Positions 10,560-23,039 of a DNA stretch of 64,000 nt are shown one piece after another. The position numbers and the translations under genes were made by a program. How positions within the stretch are numbered: position 1 is the first letter of the stretch; each line of letters starts with the position of its first letter. The notes under the pieces were generated by a model. It did not search any database, was not told where the DNA came from, and saw only the letters and a list, made by a program, of their open reading frames with translations. Location of the stretch: contig OY829661.1 in the NCBI GenBank assembly GCA_963691815.1, positions 29,096,357-29,160,356 of the forward strand, read 5' to 3'. This stretch comes from Echiichthys vipera (taxonomy: Eukaryota; Chordata; Actinopteri; Perciformes; Trachinidae).

Positions 10560-10835
10560 CGGAGTAGAGCCGCTGCTCCTTTGTGTTGAAAGGAGCCAGT
10601 TGAGGTGGTTCAGGATCATCTGGTCTGGATGAACCCTGGGCGCCTCCCTAGGGAGGTGTTCCAGGCACGTCCAGCTGGGAGGAGGCCTCGGGGAAGACCC
10701 AGGACCAGGTGGAGAGATTAGATCTCCACACTGGCCTGGGAACGCCTCAGGATCCCCCAGTTAGAGCTGGTTAATGTGGCCCGGGAAAGGGAAGTTTGGG
10801 GTCCCTGCTGGAGCTGCTGACTAGATCCGTGCTGT
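10560..10835 (+). mobile_element. Non-LTR retrotransposon 3' tail (LINE fragment)
   Basis: Contains GGTTCAGGATCATCTGGT, GGCCTGGGAACGCCTCAGGA and GGGAGGAGGCCTCGGGGAAG, the terminal reverse-transcriptase/3' segment of a LINE very common in teleosts. A reverse-complement relative lies at 37655-38122. Heavily 5'-truncated with no intact frame. The LINE clade is not assigned with confidence. Confidence 0.75.
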
Positions 10836-11085
10836 ACCCTTTACGGTGCTTTCTCTGAGTGACAGATGAGACCAAATCAAGATGATTCTTTGTGTTCTTG
10901 TGTTTTGTTCTTTGCCTGTTAATGTTCAATAAAGGAAATAAGGTTAAAATAATAAAATACAATGGAGCTCAGAGATCACGATGGTCTCAGGAGGATTTAT
11001 TTATCAGCCAAAATCTGACAAAATGCCAATGATTCAATCTTAGTCTGCGTGTCTGTGCTTGTGTGCAGTCTTTACGCCTATGCCG

Positions 11086-11132
<47 letters not shown>

Positions 11133-12765
11133 TGTGGATTCACAGGTCCATCTTGTGTCTGAAATGCTTCTAAAGCAGATAAAAGGATCATATTCTCTCC
11201 CGTCACCTGTGTTCAGATGATGAAACACCCGCTCTGATGCTGTAAACGCACAGAGAGCTGATCAGGAGCGAGGATCAGGGCCGACGATGACCCTGCTGTG
11301 ATCAAACGCGCTCATCGTCTCATCTGTGAAGACGCTGTGAGGGTGTTTCCTCCGACTGCAGGGATATAAATAACTCCAGTGTTGGTGTGGAACTGGGACG
11401 GCAGCGCTGTTTAATCCCTTTAGGTTTAAAGCACATCAGGTTTTCTGTGCATGTGGAAAATAAGGAGCGTGGCGGAGTCACCGCGGCGTCGCTCGGGCCA
11501 CGTTTGGTCGCTCTGAACGAAGCTTCGATGGAGTCATGAAGCAGAAAATGACCCTTTAGTCTTAATCTGACTCTTTATCCGGCGCCTGTGGACGAGTGCG
11601 TCACGGCGCGGCGTCCCGGGCGACCCGTCGGTCAGCGCGGGTGAAACGATCCTTCAGGTTCTAACGTGTGGACGTGTCTCCTCCGCTCCGCTTCAACACG
11701 GAGCCGGGGGGGGGGGGGGGGATAGAAGAGGACGAAGTCAAGGGCGCCACGGCAACAGAGAGCAGGGAAGTCTGCGTCTGTGTGCCCGTCACAGACGTTC
11801 ACACTTCCTCCCCTGATTGAATCTGACGGTCACTTCCTGTCACACGGCGTTCTGCTCCTGCAGCACGGAGCTGCACCTTCGGTCGTGTCCACACTTACAT
11901 GATGTTAGCTTATGTTTGTCTCCTGTGGGCCTCGTGGTGGGGCCCCCCCCAGTCCCCCCTTTTCTCTGAAACACCTGGATGAGGACCAGGTGTCGTCGTC
12001 GTCCCCCCCCCCTTTAAGACCTGAAGCTCTGTGCATTTGCAGAGATCGTCTCATGTCGGCCGGATCGTCTCAGAGTTAAACAGAGATTTGAAGACGCTGA
12101 ACTTTCTGTAATAAACGTTTTATAAACAACAAGAACCGCGTCGACCGGCTCTGCTGCAAAACGTCTTCATATCATCATCTGCACCAAGATACCACACTTC
12201 TGTGGCTGCTCCCGACCAATTCACCTGTTCCACCGGTGCTCGTCATTTAGAGCCATTAGTCGACGAGTCAACACATGTTTATATATTTAAATATATAAAT
12301 ATATACATGTGTGTGTTGATTCAGCGACTGAATAACATACATTTCATGTTTGTCTAACGTTACTTAACCGTCTAACCGTAGTGTACGAACAAGGTAGCTT
12401 AAAAAAAACACTGACAGTGAGTGAGTGTCACGACTTCCTGTATCTGGCCCTTCAAATTAAAAGCCCTCCAGCCTTCAGTCACAAAGATATCCTCCTAATT
12501 TTGACAAGAAACGTCTCAAAATGTTTGTTTTTCCTGCGACCTATCGATCATTTTTAGTCAACCTGTGCTTGATCAACTAACTACCATCAACTATTGAAGC
12601 AGAAATGAATAAAAACTGTGTTGAGTTTATTAAATAAAAATAAAACGTCAGCCGCTGAACGACAGATGAGAGAATGTGAAATCTGTTTACACGTCAATCA
12701 GCGGAGACGGCTCAGTCAGGACGGCGTGCCAGAACCGTGGGAGTTTACAGAACCTTATCTCTGCG
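10836..12765. other. Intergenic, simple repeats only
   Basis: No gene seen. Contains a TG tract at about 11086-11135, a poly-G run at about 11706-11721 and an AT-rich palindrome-like stretch near 12272-12310 (TATATATTTAAATATATAAA). The rest looks unique. Confidence 0.5.
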
Positions 12766-12920
12766 GCACACACACACGCACACACACGCACGCACACACG
12801 CACGCACGCTCACACACACACACACACACGCACGCACGCACACACACACACACATAAGCACACACACACACATGCACACACACACACACACATCTTACAC
12901 AATCCCACACACACACAGAA
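12766..12920. repeat. (CA)n microsatellite
   Basis: Imperfect CA/CGCA tract of about 150 bp. Confidence 0.95.
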
Positions 12921-13500
12921 GAAGAAGACAGGCTGCCGGAGATCAAACAAGACACTCGTCAACAACCGTGTCCTCTCTAGTTCCTACTTCCCCTCCTCCT
13001 CTTCCTTCTCCTCCTCTTCATCTTCCTACACCCCCCCTTACTCCTCATCCTCCTCTTCTTCTTCTTCTTACTCCTCATCCTCCTCCTCCTTCTCCTTCTC
13101 TTCCTCCTCTCCCTCTTACCCTCCTCCTCCTCTTCCCCTCCTCCTCCTCCTCCCCCTTACACAATCCCACAGCAGAAGAAGAAGACAGGCTGCCGAAGAT
13201 CAAACAAGACACTCTTCAACAACCGCGTCCTCTCTAGTTCCAACTTCCTCTTCCTCCCCTTCCCCTCCTTCTCCCCCTCTTCCAAGTCCTCCTCCTCTTC
13301 TTTTTCCTCCCCCTCTTCTTCCTCCTCCTCCTCCTCCTCCACCTCCTCTTACCCCTCTTCCTCCCCCTGCTCTTCTTCCTCTTCTTCCTCCTCCCCTCCT
13401 CTTCTTCCTCATCTTCCTTCTCCTCCTCCTCCCCCTCCTCTTCATCTTCCTCCTCTTACTCCTCCGACTTCTCCTCCTCCCCTTCTTCCTCTCGATGCTA
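12895..13500. repeat. Pyrimidine-rich tract with an internal duplication
   Basis: Over 500 bp of almost pure C/T (CTCCTC, CTTCTT) split by two copies of an 80-90 bp segment at about 12905-12990 and 13165-13250. That segment contains AGACAGGCTGCCG, GATCAAACAAGACACTC and GTCCTCTCTAGTTCC. This suggests a segmental duplication within the tract. The long Ser/Pro/Leu frames across it are artefacts. Such mirror-rich homopyrimidine DNA can form triplex structure (inference). Confidence 0.9.
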
Positions 13501-13904
13501 CTTCAAAGTCTCCTGAGCCGCAGCCTCATCCTTTATAAAAAAGCAGCCGTTTTATCTCCATCTCATAAATTTCAAAATAAAACCGTTTAGTCTTTAAAAA
13601 CAACGCTGCTTCAGTTCTGATGCACGTAATCATGCTTTTGTTTTGAAGGAGTGTTGTTCGGGTGCTCGTTGCACCGCTAAAGGCTAACGAAAGTGCTAAT
13701 CCGCGCTCAGGATAGAAACGTAACCATCGTGCAAACGGATCCAGACGTTCGTCCGTTTGTGTGTTTTTGCGTCTTCACTTTCACAAAGTTTCATAAATCA
13801 GATTCATTTGGAGACGGTTGCCATGACAGCGTGATAAACGAGGGCCGGTGTCGTCCCGGTGACGCGCACAGAGGTGGGCGTGATGATTAATAACGAGTCC
13901 ATTA

Positions 13905-13905
13905 A

Positions 13906-13947
<42 letters not shown>

Positions 13948-14167
13948 CATGGCTAACCAGAGGAGGAGGACTGAGACTCCAGGACCAGGACCAGGACCAG
14001 GCTGGGACTGGACCATGGCTAACCAGAGGAGGAGGTCTGAGACTCCAGGACCAGGACCAGGCTGGGACTGGACCATGGCTAACTAGAGGAGGAGGTCTGA
14101 GACTCCAGGACCAGGACCAGGCTGGGACTGGACCATGGCTAACCAGAGGAGGAGGTCTGAGACTCCA
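13905..14167. repeat. TG tract followed by a 60-bp minisatellite
   Basis: A TG tract at 13905-13943 precedes about 3.5 tandem 60-bp units containing GGCTAACCAGAGGAGGAGG and CCAGGCTGGGACTGGACCAT. Confidence 0.9.
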
Positions 14168-14261
14168 CTTCTCTCCAGTTTACAACGCTGCCCTTTCATC
14201 CCTTCATCCAACCTCAAAGAACAACTGTTCACAAACGTCCTCCTGTGACTCCAACCACTGG

Positions 14262-14635
14262 ACCAGGACCAGCACTAACCAAGTCCAGACCTACTTCCAC
14301 CAACCAATGGACCAGGACCAGGCTGGGGCTGGACCAGCACTAACCAAGTCCAGACCTAGTTCCACCAACCACTGGACCTGGACCAGGACCAGGACCAGGC
14401 TGGGACTGGACCAGCACTAACGAAGTCCAGACCTACTTCCACAAATCACTGTCACTCTAACGGCACCTGGAGCACAAAGGGTTCCAGTGACATCATCGGC
14501 CTTATGAGAGGTTAAATGCCTGGATCTCCACACCAGTTAGTTGGTCCAGTCCCAGCCTAGTCCTGGTCCTGGTCCAGTGCCAGCCCGGTCCTGGTCCTGG
14601 TCCAGTCCCAGCCTGGTCCTGGTCCTGGTCAGATG
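14262..14635. repeat. Related CCAGGACCAGG-rich repeats, direct then inverted
   Basis: About 2.5 degenerate units at 14262-14425 share CCAGGCTGGGACTGGACCAG with the 60-bp array. The complementary motif GGTCCAGTCCCAGCCTGGTC is repeated at 14536-14632, giving an inverted arrangement. Confidence 0.8.
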
Positions 14636-14639
14636 CGTA

Positions 14640-15600
14640 CATGAACTGATGAAGCCTCTTGGATGAGAGGTGAAACGTCTTCCTCACAAATAACCAAGTC
14701 CAGTTGCTTTTGACTGAAACTGCTTTGCGGAGAACGACGACCTGGACAAATGAGAATATTCACAGGCTTAAAACACAGATACAAGACTTTCTGATCCAGT
14801 CGACCTGCGTGTCTCCGGAGTGAGAGCGTAATCAGCACGTGGAGACCTGCGGACCCTGACGGAGGAAGCACCAGAGTGACATCACAAACGATTCCTCGAG
14901 TAAAACAAACTCCAATCAGCGGATTATTAAAAACCCATGAAGACTTCTCTGCACTGAAGCTTCGTTTGATTCACATCATTCACATCAGACGGACGTTTAT
15001 AATAAACGACCTTCTCGTCTCTCCCCGACGGCCCGGGGGCCAGTGACCGGTGTTAAATTACAGCCCAACGGCCCCACATCAGAGAGCAGCTGAGTCAGAG
15101 CGAGCACAACCTAATGCTGTCTGACAGATCGGTCTCACCAGCGCGCTCAACAAGGCCGCCATCACTCTCACATTCATGGCGTGTGCCTCAGTGCGATACA
15201 GACCCTGCGTCAGCTTCTTTCATCGTTTACTGCCCCAAGGCCACACAGATGCTTTGTCACCACATAATGCATCCTCTTTATTATTTGTTTGGCCCGTTTT
15301 CATTCCCCTGGTGTCAGAAACGGCCGTTCTGTCACGGCCCTCGGAGTCTGAGAGCGATGCAGGAGGAAGCCTTGAGAAACTGGAACTGTGAACACACATG
15401 CAGCGGTGTTAGATGTGCTGCAGGAGCGAGAAGGACAGAGAGACGGGGCCGAGGCGACGGACGGGTCAAGGAAACCTTAATGGAGAAATAAACGACTTTA
15501 AAGTATTTTTGTTCTGCTATAAATGTTGTGTTATCTGATCAAAGGTGTTTCTCAAACTGGAATCAGGAACAACAAATGTGAGGCGGGGAATTCAGATTAG
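14640..15600. other. Intergenic, no gene seen
   Basis: Unique-looking sequence without a recognisable exon. Short open frames here have no family resemblance that I can see. Confidence 0.45.
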
Positions 15601-15610
15601 GGCTGAACAA

Positions 15611-16090
15611 TTAAAGCTGCGGTCGGCAAGTCTGGCAGATCTCAACTCTCACGCCCCTCCCCCTCTCCCACCGAGCTCCTCCCTCCCTCGCATCGAGTGC
15701 TCGTCTGTGCACGTGCACCAGATTCCTTTTAACGCGCCCATGTCTCCTCTCATCAATAAACAGCATGGAGTACACGCTGCACAGAGGAAGGCTGGCTAAC
15801 TTACTCACAGATAGCAACTGCTAACGTCATTTAGCATATGCTAGCTTGAGGCGTGTGCCTGTGATACTGTAACATCACCGAGGTGGAAGGGGGGGGGGGG
15901 GGGTCTGTGGCGTGTGCATGACCTGTGAACTGTGTCGAGTGGACAGGATGATGCAAAACAAACAAACAGGCTCCAGGTGCACGTAGTGGCGCGTTTTTCT
16001 CTAAAACCGGATGATTTCTGTTGTTCTATCGGAGCAGAGTGTCGGTTTCAGTGAATATGATCAAACAAAAGTTGCCGACTGCGACTTTAA
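15611..16090. mobile_element. TTAA-flanked MITE (480 bp)
   Basis: Ends are imperfect inverted repeats: TTAAAGCTGCGGTCGGCAA on the left, and TTGCCGACTGCGACTTTAA on the right. Counting from the base after TTAA, 12 of 15 positions pair. TTAA at both borders is compatible with a piggyBac-type target duplication, but the family assignment is inference. A poly-G run lies at about 15889-15903. No coding capacity. Confidence 0.7.
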
Positions 16091-16601
16091 TCTCAGGTCC
16101 TGTTCAGACGAAGACGATCTAGAAAGTTAACTCTAACTCTGTTCCGTGTTTGGACGAGCATCTTTGGGGAAGTCTGCACACAGTGATGCAAAAGTGTGTA
16201 AATTGGATGTAGTGTGCACGTCAGGTGTGTAGGTGGAGCTGTGAAGCACTGCCACACAACAGCACCCACAAAAACATGACAAAACGACTAAAAACGATTA
16301 AGTGATGTAACGTCAGAGGCAGGAACACGGCAGCGAGCAGCTGTTTAGTGTTGAGTCGTGTGTTTAAGGGACGACAGCCTGAGGGGAAAAGCTCTTTAGG
16401 TGGCGTGAGGTCTTTGTCCTGATGGATCGGCGCCGCCGCCCCGAGGGGAGCAGCTCAAAGATGTCGTTCAGAGTCTGATCAGCAGCACCGATGACCTGCC
16501 CTCGCCCTGACCCTGATCCTGGTCTCATGAGGGTCACTGATCAACAGCTGATCCTCCTCCACCAATCAGAGATCTCCCTCACATCGTTCAGCTCAGGCCC
16601 A

Positions 16602-16635
<34 letters not shown>

Positions 16636-17361
16636 ATTTGGACGTGTCCTTCCCTTTAGGCCTAATTAAAAACCTCCCACTTGTCGGTCCACGTCAAACT
16701 GCCGCAGCCTCGACACGAACCAACGTGAAGCTATTTTGGTTGTTGAGCGTCACTGACGAACGGCCACTTATGCCAAAACGTACCGGCACACACTGATCGC
16801 CCTTCTGCAGCTGAACGCAGACTCTTTCCTTTATTAACGGATAAACCTGAGAGTCTGCTTCACGTCATGTGATGCAGCTCCTCTCGTTTAGAGCCTCCGG
16901 ACTCCGGACGTCTCCGCGTGCAGCCGTCACGATGGCGTTGAGGGAAGAGAGGAGCTGATGAACATGTGAATAAGCTCGTCTGAGTCACCTGCGATCGTCA
17001 CCGTACGCTCCGAGCTCCGTCTTAAAGAGCAGCCGACAGGTTTCCCCGACCTGATGGCTGCAGGTTGTCGGGGTTGTTTGCGGTCTGACAGAACGCCTGA
17101 AGGCAGAGACTGTGGGAAGTCACCTGTCACCTCCATGAATGACACCCAAACTGTGCACCCTCGGGTTCACTCCTCGTCCACGTCAGGCACGGCTGCCTCC
17201 GTCTGACAGCAGGACGCTACGATGACTCATTAGTCCACAGACACGTTAACGGCCTCCTCTCCACAATCCAACAATCACTCTGAACCGAACAGACGTCAGC
17301 AAGAAACGTCAACTATTCATTACTGAATTTCTAAAATATGCAAATAAGGTGTTATCTGATT
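16091..17361. other. Intergenic, one microsatellite
   Basis: No gene seen. A CA tract lies at 16603-16634. Confidence 0.5.
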
Positions 17362-17364
17362 TAA

Positions 17365-17714
17365 AGGCGCACTCCCACTGTGCCTCCGTTCAGTGCCCCA
17401 GCATGTGTCACGGCTAAAGTCTGGTTCCTTTGACCAGTGTGAGTGCAACCGTACCACGTCTAGGAGCGGCACGCTTGCCGTCCACGGCCCGTTTGGGAGA
17501 GGTGGGCGCACAAAAACTCCGAGGTCTACGGAAAGATCTGGAAACAAAGCCACGCATCGCCATGACGTCATCAATGTGTGTGACGTGTTACGGCGTGATG
17601 ACGTATAGGCAGCAAGAAGCATTCTCCGAGGCCCAGGTAGTGTGAGTACAAACGGGCCTGGAGGGGGGACAAGGACCCTAAAGCACGGGACGGAGGCACA
17701 GTGGGAGGGCGCCC
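17365..17714 (+). mobile_element. Harbinger-like MITE, internally deleted (copy b)
   Basis: Both termini are present (left GGCGCACTCCCACTGTG, right CACAGTGGGAGGGCGCCC). A TAA target duplication lies at 17362-17364 and 17715-17717. Internal sequence jumps from GGGAGAGGTGGG to CGCACAAAAACTCCGAGG, deleting about 250 bp including the start of the Myb-like frame. Confidence 0.88.
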
Positions 17715-18077
17715 TAAGAGAAATGAAGAGAAATGAAAAATAAGAAACTATTCCAAATGTTTGACACTTTGATTATCGAGGATAAAAAAACGTGTCATTT
17801 TTAGACTCCTCTCCGTCAGTGAGAGGAGCCCAGCAGGCGGATGACTCACGCCGCCTGTTCCTGCCTCACACGGAGCTGTTTGTGTTAGAGAAAAAGAAAT
17901 CAAACCAGTGTCCACTCCCTCTCCTTCTGTCCCCTGGGGCTCGTCTCGCCCCTGTTTCACTGCATCGTGCTGCTGCTTCCCACACGGTGACATTTTGCAC
18001 ATCTTTACCTGACTTTGTGTTACAGTAACAAAGATATGTGGATTATTAAAAGGCACCGCAGAGACTTCCTGTTTTTA

Positions 18078-18508
18078 AACCAATCAGGAAGCTCCGTCAG
18101 CGTCAGTTCTCTGAGTGTCCACTAGGGGCAGGTTTCATAACAGAGCAGTTTCTCATTGAGCCCCATGTTAAACAGGCCGTTTACACAGCATCATTAAACC
18201 TGTTTAAGGACAAAAGAACATTCTAGTCTGTGTGTTTAGCTCAGATCTCCATGACAACGCGGAGGGGGAGGGGCTAGTTTTTATTTATTTATTGGAGGTT
18301 AAAGTTTATGAATAATTAGGGGCGTGGCCTCTTGAGGGACAGCTAGCCTCTGGCCCTCACTTCTCCTTGGAGGTAAACGTCAGCCAGATGGACGTACACC
18401 CCTCCCCCCAACGTCACATACATGCCCTTTTATGGTAAGAGGCGGAGTCAAAGACAAGATGGAGACTCCCGTAGCTGAAGACGACTGGATCGAGTTAGAG
18501 AACGGAGC
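18078..18508 (-). mobile_element. Interspersed repeat B, copy 2 (inverted)
   Basis: Reverse complement of 2310-2715, with shared GAGTGTCCACTAGGGGCAG, GGCGTGGCCTCTTGAG and GACGACTGGATCGAG. Class unknown. Confidence 0.75.
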
Positions 18509-18856
18509 TGACGGAGACGCTACGTGGTTGAAAACAGTTGAGTCCAAACCATGAACCGCCCGATCGGACCATTTTGGGTTCAGACACGTCTTTACGCTCG
18601 TTTGATGGAGTTGTTTGATCTACACCATGAATCTGAGTCAGTTCAAAAAGCTCTTTGAGTCCCTGAGTCCATGAGTACACTTCCTTCTGCCCAGGGATAC
18701 GGTTGGAGGGTGTGTTTCGGGAGAAAGAAAGTAGATCCTGCATGAAACCGCTCACAACAGGTGTGTGGAGATCTTCAAATGTTTGTTTTTCGGGGCACTT
18801 GTCGAGTGTCTGTCGAGACATCAACACTGGACAACTCACAACAGAACTATCTAGAC

Positions 18857-19047
18857 CAGGTGTCTCAAACTGATCCAGTAAAGAGTCGCTGTGGCTGCAG
18901 GTTTTCATTCCAACAAAGCAAGAACGCACCTGATCCAACAAATCCAAATGTGTGAAGGCGATTCAGTGGGTTGAACTAGTCTAGTCAGGTCTGTTCTTGC
19001 TTGGTGGTGAAGCCACAGCCCTTTACTGGATCACTTTGACACCCCTG
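18857..19047. mobile_element. hAT-type MITE with perfect 8-bp target duplication
   Basis: A 191-bp element with termini CAGGTGTCTCAAACTGATCC and GGATCACTTTGACACCCCTG. It is flanked on both sides by ATCTAGAC (18849-18856 and 19048-19055). The CAGG...CCTG ends with an 8-bp duplication are the hallmark of hAT transposons. Internal GGCTGCAGGTTTTCATTCC is common in fish copies. It is non-coding. Confidence 0.92.
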
Positions 19048-19055
19048 ATCTAGAC

Positions 19056-20047
19056 TGATGAATGCCACTCGAGGAAACAGGAACAACATCTGAACTGTCC
19101 CTTTAAGCTCCTCTTCTGTTGGTCTCCCGCTCTTTCATTGGACCCTGGTGTCCTGTGCATCTTTGACTCTCTCTTCCAAATGAAATGTTTCCTTCTCCTC
19201 TCATTACTCGTCACTGAGGAGCCATTACAGTCGTGTTTATCGCACCTGTTCACCTCGGGGCGTGTGATGCTGGAAAGACGGCCGGCTCGACTTTGTAATT
19301 AGACGGCCGCTCCCCGGAGACACTCATCCAATTTAGTATTGGAAAGATAAACGAGGATTTGCGGAGGATATAGACTTTCATTATCGCAGAGCTGGATTTT
19401 ATCTACACAGAGACGAGAGAACGTCCTCATCCTGAACCTCCGAGCTGCACGAACCTGCAGGAAATGACTCTTACTTTAAACCTGTGTGTAGTGACAGTGA
19501 GTCCGTGTGTGTGTGTGTGCGTTTGCTCCAGGCGCTCCCACTCTCAGGACGTGCGTTGGGCTTTCAAACCAGTTTGACATGAAGACCAAACGGTGAATGT
19601 TGGTGTCTGCAAATCAATGGATCATTTCGTTTATGACGAAAGTACAAAAACTGCACATTAACGTCTGTTTAGCAACGTTAGGGAGAAGAGTTAAGGGTGA
19701 GTTGCTCTTTTTTTTAAGCGCTAAAAGGTTAAAATAACGAAAAATGGCGATTTTAAAGCTAGCTACAACCTCGACTTCACACATTAAAGTGTAAGTCCAG
19801 CGTAAAATCATCTCAGGGTGTTTTTCAGCGCTTTCATCAATAATCCACCAAGACAGTTTTTTTTCGTGGGAGGCTGCAGACCGTGCTGCAGATCCCTGTC
19901 ACACTGTACGGCGTCCTGCTTCTCCGCTGTTAGGGAGAGAAGGAGGAGGACGTTTCCCAGCATGCACCAGCTCTGGGTGCTGTTGTGTGGCAGCGCTCCA
20001 CAGCTCCACCTACACACCTGACGTGCACACGACATCCAATTTACAGT
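19056..20047. other. Intergenic with a foldback-element terminus
   Basis: No gene seen. Positions about 19787-19862 resemble the outer end of the foldback element at 46741-47268 (AGGGTGTTTTTCAGC, TCATCAATAATCCA). A short TG tract lies at 19505-19520. Confidence 0.5.
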
Positions 20048-20579
20048 GCCCGTTTGTACTCACACTACCTGGGCCTCGGAGAATGCTTCTTGCTGCCTAT
20101 ACGTCATCACGCCGTAACACGTCACACGCATTGATGACGTCATGGCGATGCGTGGCTTTGTTTCCAGATCTTTCCGTAGACCTCGGAGTTTTTGTGCGTC
20201 TTGTCGACTGTTTTTGAATCTTTTCATCGACCAAATCTGCAGTAAACACTCCACCTCCGCATCACACCAACGTGAACCTTTCAGCGCCATTGTTTGAAAT
20301 GTCCGCGCATGGTCCCTCCTTCTTTTTTCTACGTCCCAACAGGCGCACAGGAAATGACCTCAGAACCGCCGTAGGCCTCGTGCTCGTACACGTGCGCACG
20401 CTCGTGCTCGTACACGTGCAAACGTGCTTTACTAAAGCCCACCTCTCCCAAACGGGCCGTGGACGGCAAGCGTGCCGCTCCTAGACGTGGTACGGTTGCA
20501 CTCACACTGGTCAAAGGAACCAGACTTTAGCCGTGACACGTGCTGGGGCACGGGACGGAGGCACAGTGGGAGGGCGGCC
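20048..20579 (-). mobile_element. Harbinger-like MITE, left-truncated (copy c)
   Basis: Begins inside the family consensus at GCCCGTTTGTACTCACAC and runs to the right terminus GTGGGAGGGCGGCC followed by TTA. The minus strand carries a 76-codon frame at 20290-20060 with KGSRWCDAEVECLLQIWS, the Myb/SANT-like remnant. Confidence 0.88.
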
Positions 20580-21159
<580 letters not shown>

Positions 21160-21270
21160 ATCGATCCGTTCACAAATAACCTCTTTCATGAATAATACAT
21201 ATAATAAATAGAGACCTGGGTTTCATCTTCTGCTGATGCATCGTGAGTTCATGAAGCGAGGAAAACACCA

Positions 21271-22885
21271 CAAAAAGATGCAAAATGAGTAAAAATAGAT
21301 GCAAAACCAGCACAAAAAGATGCAAAATGACTAAAAATAGATGCAAAACCAGCACAAAAAGATGCAAAATGACTAAAAATAGATGCAAAACCAGCACAAA
21401 AAGATGCAAAATGACTAAAAATAGATGCAAAACCAGCACAAAAAGATGCAAAATGAGTAAAAATAGATGCAAAACCAGCACAAAAAGATGCAAAATGACT
21501 AAAAATAGATGCAAAACCACCAGAAAAAGATTCAAAATGACTAAAAATAGATGCAAAACCACCACAAAAAGATGCAAAATGACTAAAAATAGATGCAAAA
21601 CCACCACAAAAAGATGCTAAATGACTAAAAATAGATGCAAAACCACCACAAAAAGATGCAAAATGACTAAAAATAGATGCAAAACCAGCACAAAAAGATG
21701 CAAAATGCCTAAAAACAGATGCAAAACCACCACAAAAAGATGCAAAATGACTAAAAACAGATACAAAACCAGCACAAAAAGATGCAAAATGCCTAAAAAC
21801 AGATGCAAAACCAGCACAAAAAGATGCAAAATGCCTAAAAACAGATGCAAAACCACCACAAAAAGATGCAAAATGACTAAAAACAGATACAAAACCAGCA
21901 CAAAAAGATGCAAAATGACTAAAAATAGATGCAAAACCACCAGAAAAAGATTCAAAATGACTAAAAATAGATGCAAAACCACCACAAAAAGATGCAAAAT
22001 GACTAAAAATAGATGCAAAACCAGCACAAAAAGATGCTAAATGACTAAAAATAGATGCAAAACACCACAAAAAGATGCAAAATGACTAAAAATAGATGCT
22101 AAATGACTAAAAATAGATGCAAAACACCACAAAAAGATTCAAAATGACTAAAAATAGATGCAAAACCACCACAAAAAGATGCAAAATGACTAAAAATAGA
22201 TGCAAAACCACCACAAAAAGATGCTAAATGACTAAAAATAGATGCAAAACCACCACAAAAAGATGCAAAATGACTAAAAATAGATGCAAAACCAGCACAA
22301 AAAGATGCAAAATGCCTAAAAACAGATGCAAAACCACCACAAAAAGATGCAAAATGACTAAAAACAGATACAAAACCAGCACAAAAAGATGCAAAATGCC
22401 TAAAAACAGATGCAAAACCAGCACAAAAAGATGCAAAATGCCTAAAAACAGATGCAAAACCACCACAAAAAGATGCAAAATGACTAAAAACAGATACAAA
22501 ACCAGCACAAAAAGATGCAAAATGACTAAAAATAGATGCAAAACCACCAGAAAAAGATTCAAAATGACTAAAAATAGATGCAAAACCACCACAAAAAGAT
22601 GCAAAATGACTAAAAATAGATGCAAAACCACCACAAAAAGATGCTAAATGACTAAAAATAGATGCAAAACCAGCACAAAAATATGCAAAATGACTAAAAA
22701 TAGATGCAAAACACCACAAAAAGATGCAAAATGACTAAAAATAGATGCAAAATGACTAAAAATAGATGCAAAATGACTAAAAATAGATGCATAACCACCA
22801 CAAAAAGATGCAAAACCAGCACAAAAAGATGCTAAATGACTAAAAATAGATGCAAAACACCACAAAAAGATGCAAAATGACAACA
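21271..22885 (+). repeat. 42-bp satellite array (two related 21-bp halves)
   Basis: The unit is two 21-mers: GATGCAAAATGACTAAAAAT+A, then GATGCAAAACCACCACAAAA+A. About 38 units, some with AAACAGAT, GCCTAAAA or AACACCAC variants and partial deletions. The block at about 21617-22030 recurs at about 22224-22640. By eye, about 27 units hold a perfect CTAAAAATAG (MEF2-type YTAWWWWTAR). The 42-bp period is divisible by three, so several frames stay open; these are artefacts. The same unit appears inverted at 42103-44015 and in cox5b intron 2. Confidence 0.97.
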
Positions 22886-23039
22886 ACAACGTCACACACA
22901 CCTGCAGACGCTCACACAGAAACACTTCATGTTTGCATTCATGTGTTTATGGTTCAGTGAGATCTTCACTGATGTTTGTCTGCTGACACGGGCGGATCAT
23001 GAGACACTGGTTCCCTGGGCACAGACATGTAAAGGACCC

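Noticed and set aside
12676..13590. 304-codon Ser/Pro/Leu-rich frame
   Set aside because: Runs through a CA tract and a homopyrimidine tract; low complexity only.
21249..22719. Frames of 206-273 codons across the first 42-bp array
   Set aside because: Same repeat artefact on the other orientation.
21271..22885. CRISPR-like regular repeats
   Set aside because: Contiguous tandem units without unique spacers in a vertebrate genome; this is a satellite.
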